This document shows, one piece after another, positions 5,979-6,728 of a DNA stretch of 6,728 nucleotides. The translations under genes and the position numbers were made by a program. The notes beneath the pieces are model-generated. The model saw only the letters and a list, made by a program, of their open reading frames with translations, ran no database searches and had not been told where the DNA came from. Numbering within the stretch: position 1 is the first letter of the stretch; every line of letters begins with the position of its first letter. Source of the stretch: Thermoplasmata archaeon. GTDB taxonomy: Archaea > Thermoplasmatota > Thermoplasmata > Thermoplasmatales > Thermoplasmataceae. The stretch is taken from NCBI GenBank assembly GCA_021835185.1, contig JAKBQO010000082.1:1-6728 (forward strand). Direction: 5' to 3'.

Positions 5979-6614
5979 ATGCGCTTACTAGTTATGGGGT
6001 CAAATGGACGACTTGGCAAAACACTTATGAAAATTTTTCCTGATGCTCATGGAATTGATATTGAAAATTCCGGCCATATGGAAGCAGAACTGGAGGAAGC
6101 AGATTTTGCATTTCTGGCATTGCCAGTGGAAGCCACATTGAATATTATAAAACGTTTCCCAGAATACGAGGGGTTCATAGACCTCACATCTGTTAAATCA
6201 AAAATGACAAGCTTCTCAAGGCATATAATAAGCCTCCATCCTCTCTTCGGCCCTGAGTCCTATGAAAAGAATAAGTCTATTATATTTATTAATGATATTT
6301 CAAGGATTAATTCACTGGATGATATAAAAAATATGTTTCCAGGCTACAATATAATCTCTATGGACGCAGAAGAGCATGACACCCTGATGGGTGAAATACT
6401 TGTAAAGCCATATATATTGTCCTATATATCTGAGTCCTTTAATTCGGATATTGTGACAGGGTCATATTCCAAGTTTCTAGAAATTGAAAAAATAAAGTAT
6501 AAGGAAAATCCCGGTGTTTTTATTGATACAATAAAATACAATAATAACTCCAGGGGAATAATAAATGAAATTGAAAAAAAACTTCAAGATTTAAAAAAAT
6601 TAATAGGTGATTGA
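5979..6614 (+). CDS. tyrA: TyrA, prephenate dehydrogenase, short form
   Basis: TyrA oxidises and decarboxylates prephenate to 4-hydroxyphenylpyruvate with NAD(P)+, leading to tyrosine. The Rossmann start MRLLVMGSNGRLGKTL has G-x-x-G-x-x-G at 7-13. D27 at the end of the second strand (HGIDIEN) suggests NAD+ rather than NADP+. Family motifs follow: FLALPVEA (45-52), DLTSVKSK (68-75), LHPLFGPES (86-94) with the conserved HPxFGP, and MDAEEHD (128-134). At 211 residues it is well short of the usual 270 or more; the loss is in the C-terminal helical dimerisation domain. Where relatives have a conserved His about a dozen residues after EEHD, this protein reads GEILVKPYILS without one. AAGG and GGT just before the ATG give weak ribosome binding. 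Context with chorismate mutase supports the call. Confidence 0.88.
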   Translation: MRLLVMGSNGRLGKTLMKIFPDAHGIDIENSGHMEAELEEADFAFLALPVEATLNIIKRFPEYEGFIDLTSVKSKMTSFSRHIISLHPLFGPESYEKNKSIIFINDISRINSLDDIKNMFPGYNIISMDAEEHDTLMGEILVKPYILSYISESFNSDIVTGSYSKFLEIEKIKYKENPGVFIDTIKYNNNSRGIINEIEKKLQDLKKLIGD

Positions 6615-6728
6615 CGAGCCTGCCAACCTGTTTAAAAGTGTGTTGTAATCCCCCTGGAAGAACATTCTGTCCTCAAGTTCCAGATCGTATTTATAGTCCT
6701 CAAGATCAAGGGAATTATAAAGATCGGA
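6600..6728 (-). CDS. 3' end of an unidentified gene
   Basis: The minus strand is open from the right edge for 42 codons, then TAA (6600-6602). The visible C-terminus is acidic and helix-like (SDLYNSLDLEDYKYDLELED), then RMFFQGDYNTLLNRLAGSSI and TY. The other two minus-strand frames have stops within this stretch and look less protein-like. I do not recognise the family from so little. Its last 15 bases overlap the end of tyrA in tail-to-tail orientation. Confidence 0.6.
   Translation of the reverse strand, partial: SDLYNSLDLEDYKYDLELEDRMFFQGDYNTLLNRLAGSSITY

Overview
The window looks like part of a low-GC archaeal chromosome, most likely from the Thermoplasmatales (Ferroplasma/Acidiplasma-like). 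This rests on three things. A bacterial-type grpE-dnaK-dnaJ cluster, whose DnaK lacks the Gram-negative nucleotide-binding-domain insert, sits beside an archaeal-style thiL and small aromatic-pathway genes. Several genes have a TATA-like box centred about 26 bases before the start codon, the pattern of leaderless archaeal transcripts. Codons favour ATA, AGA/AGG and GAA. The lineage is inferred; no rRNA or tRNA is present to confirm it.

Layout: 1-379 (-) holds most of a GNAT acetyltransferase that runs off the left edge. 509-4018 (-) is the Hsp70 cluster, transcribed grpE (3506-4018), dnaK (1619-3499), dnaJ (509-1612), with exactly 6 bases at both internal junctions. 4019-4341 is the long upstream region of that cluster and the least ordinary part of the window. 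It holds a perfect 15-bp tandem repeat with a TATA box in each copy, a 9-bp inverted repeat just downstream, a second 8-bp pairing that would make a pseudoknot topology, a 37-codon reading frame with its own Shine-Dalgarno sequence ending in an ATGA overlap with grpE, and a second coding-looking frame broken by one TGA. 4342-5307 (-) is thiL. A 94-bp divergent promoter region separates it from the + strand pair 5402-5977 (chorismate mutase with an unassigned C-terminal domain) and 5979-6614 (compact prephenate dehydrogenase). The 3' end of an unidentified - strand gene (6600-6728) overlaps the end of tyrA tail to tail.

How the genes work together: GrpE, DnaK and DnaJ form one complete Hsp70 folding machine, with nucleotide exchange factor, ATPase/substrate binder and J-protein made from one transcript. 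Chorismate mutase makes prephenate and TyrA oxidises and decarboxylates it to 4-hydroxyphenylpyruvate, so the + strand pair covers two consecutive steps towards tyrosine. ThiL makes thiamine diphosphate. Genes at transcript starts (GNAT, thiL, chorismate mutase) look leaderless, while internal operon genes (dnaK, grpE, the 37-codon frame) carry purine-rich Shine-Dalgarno sequences.
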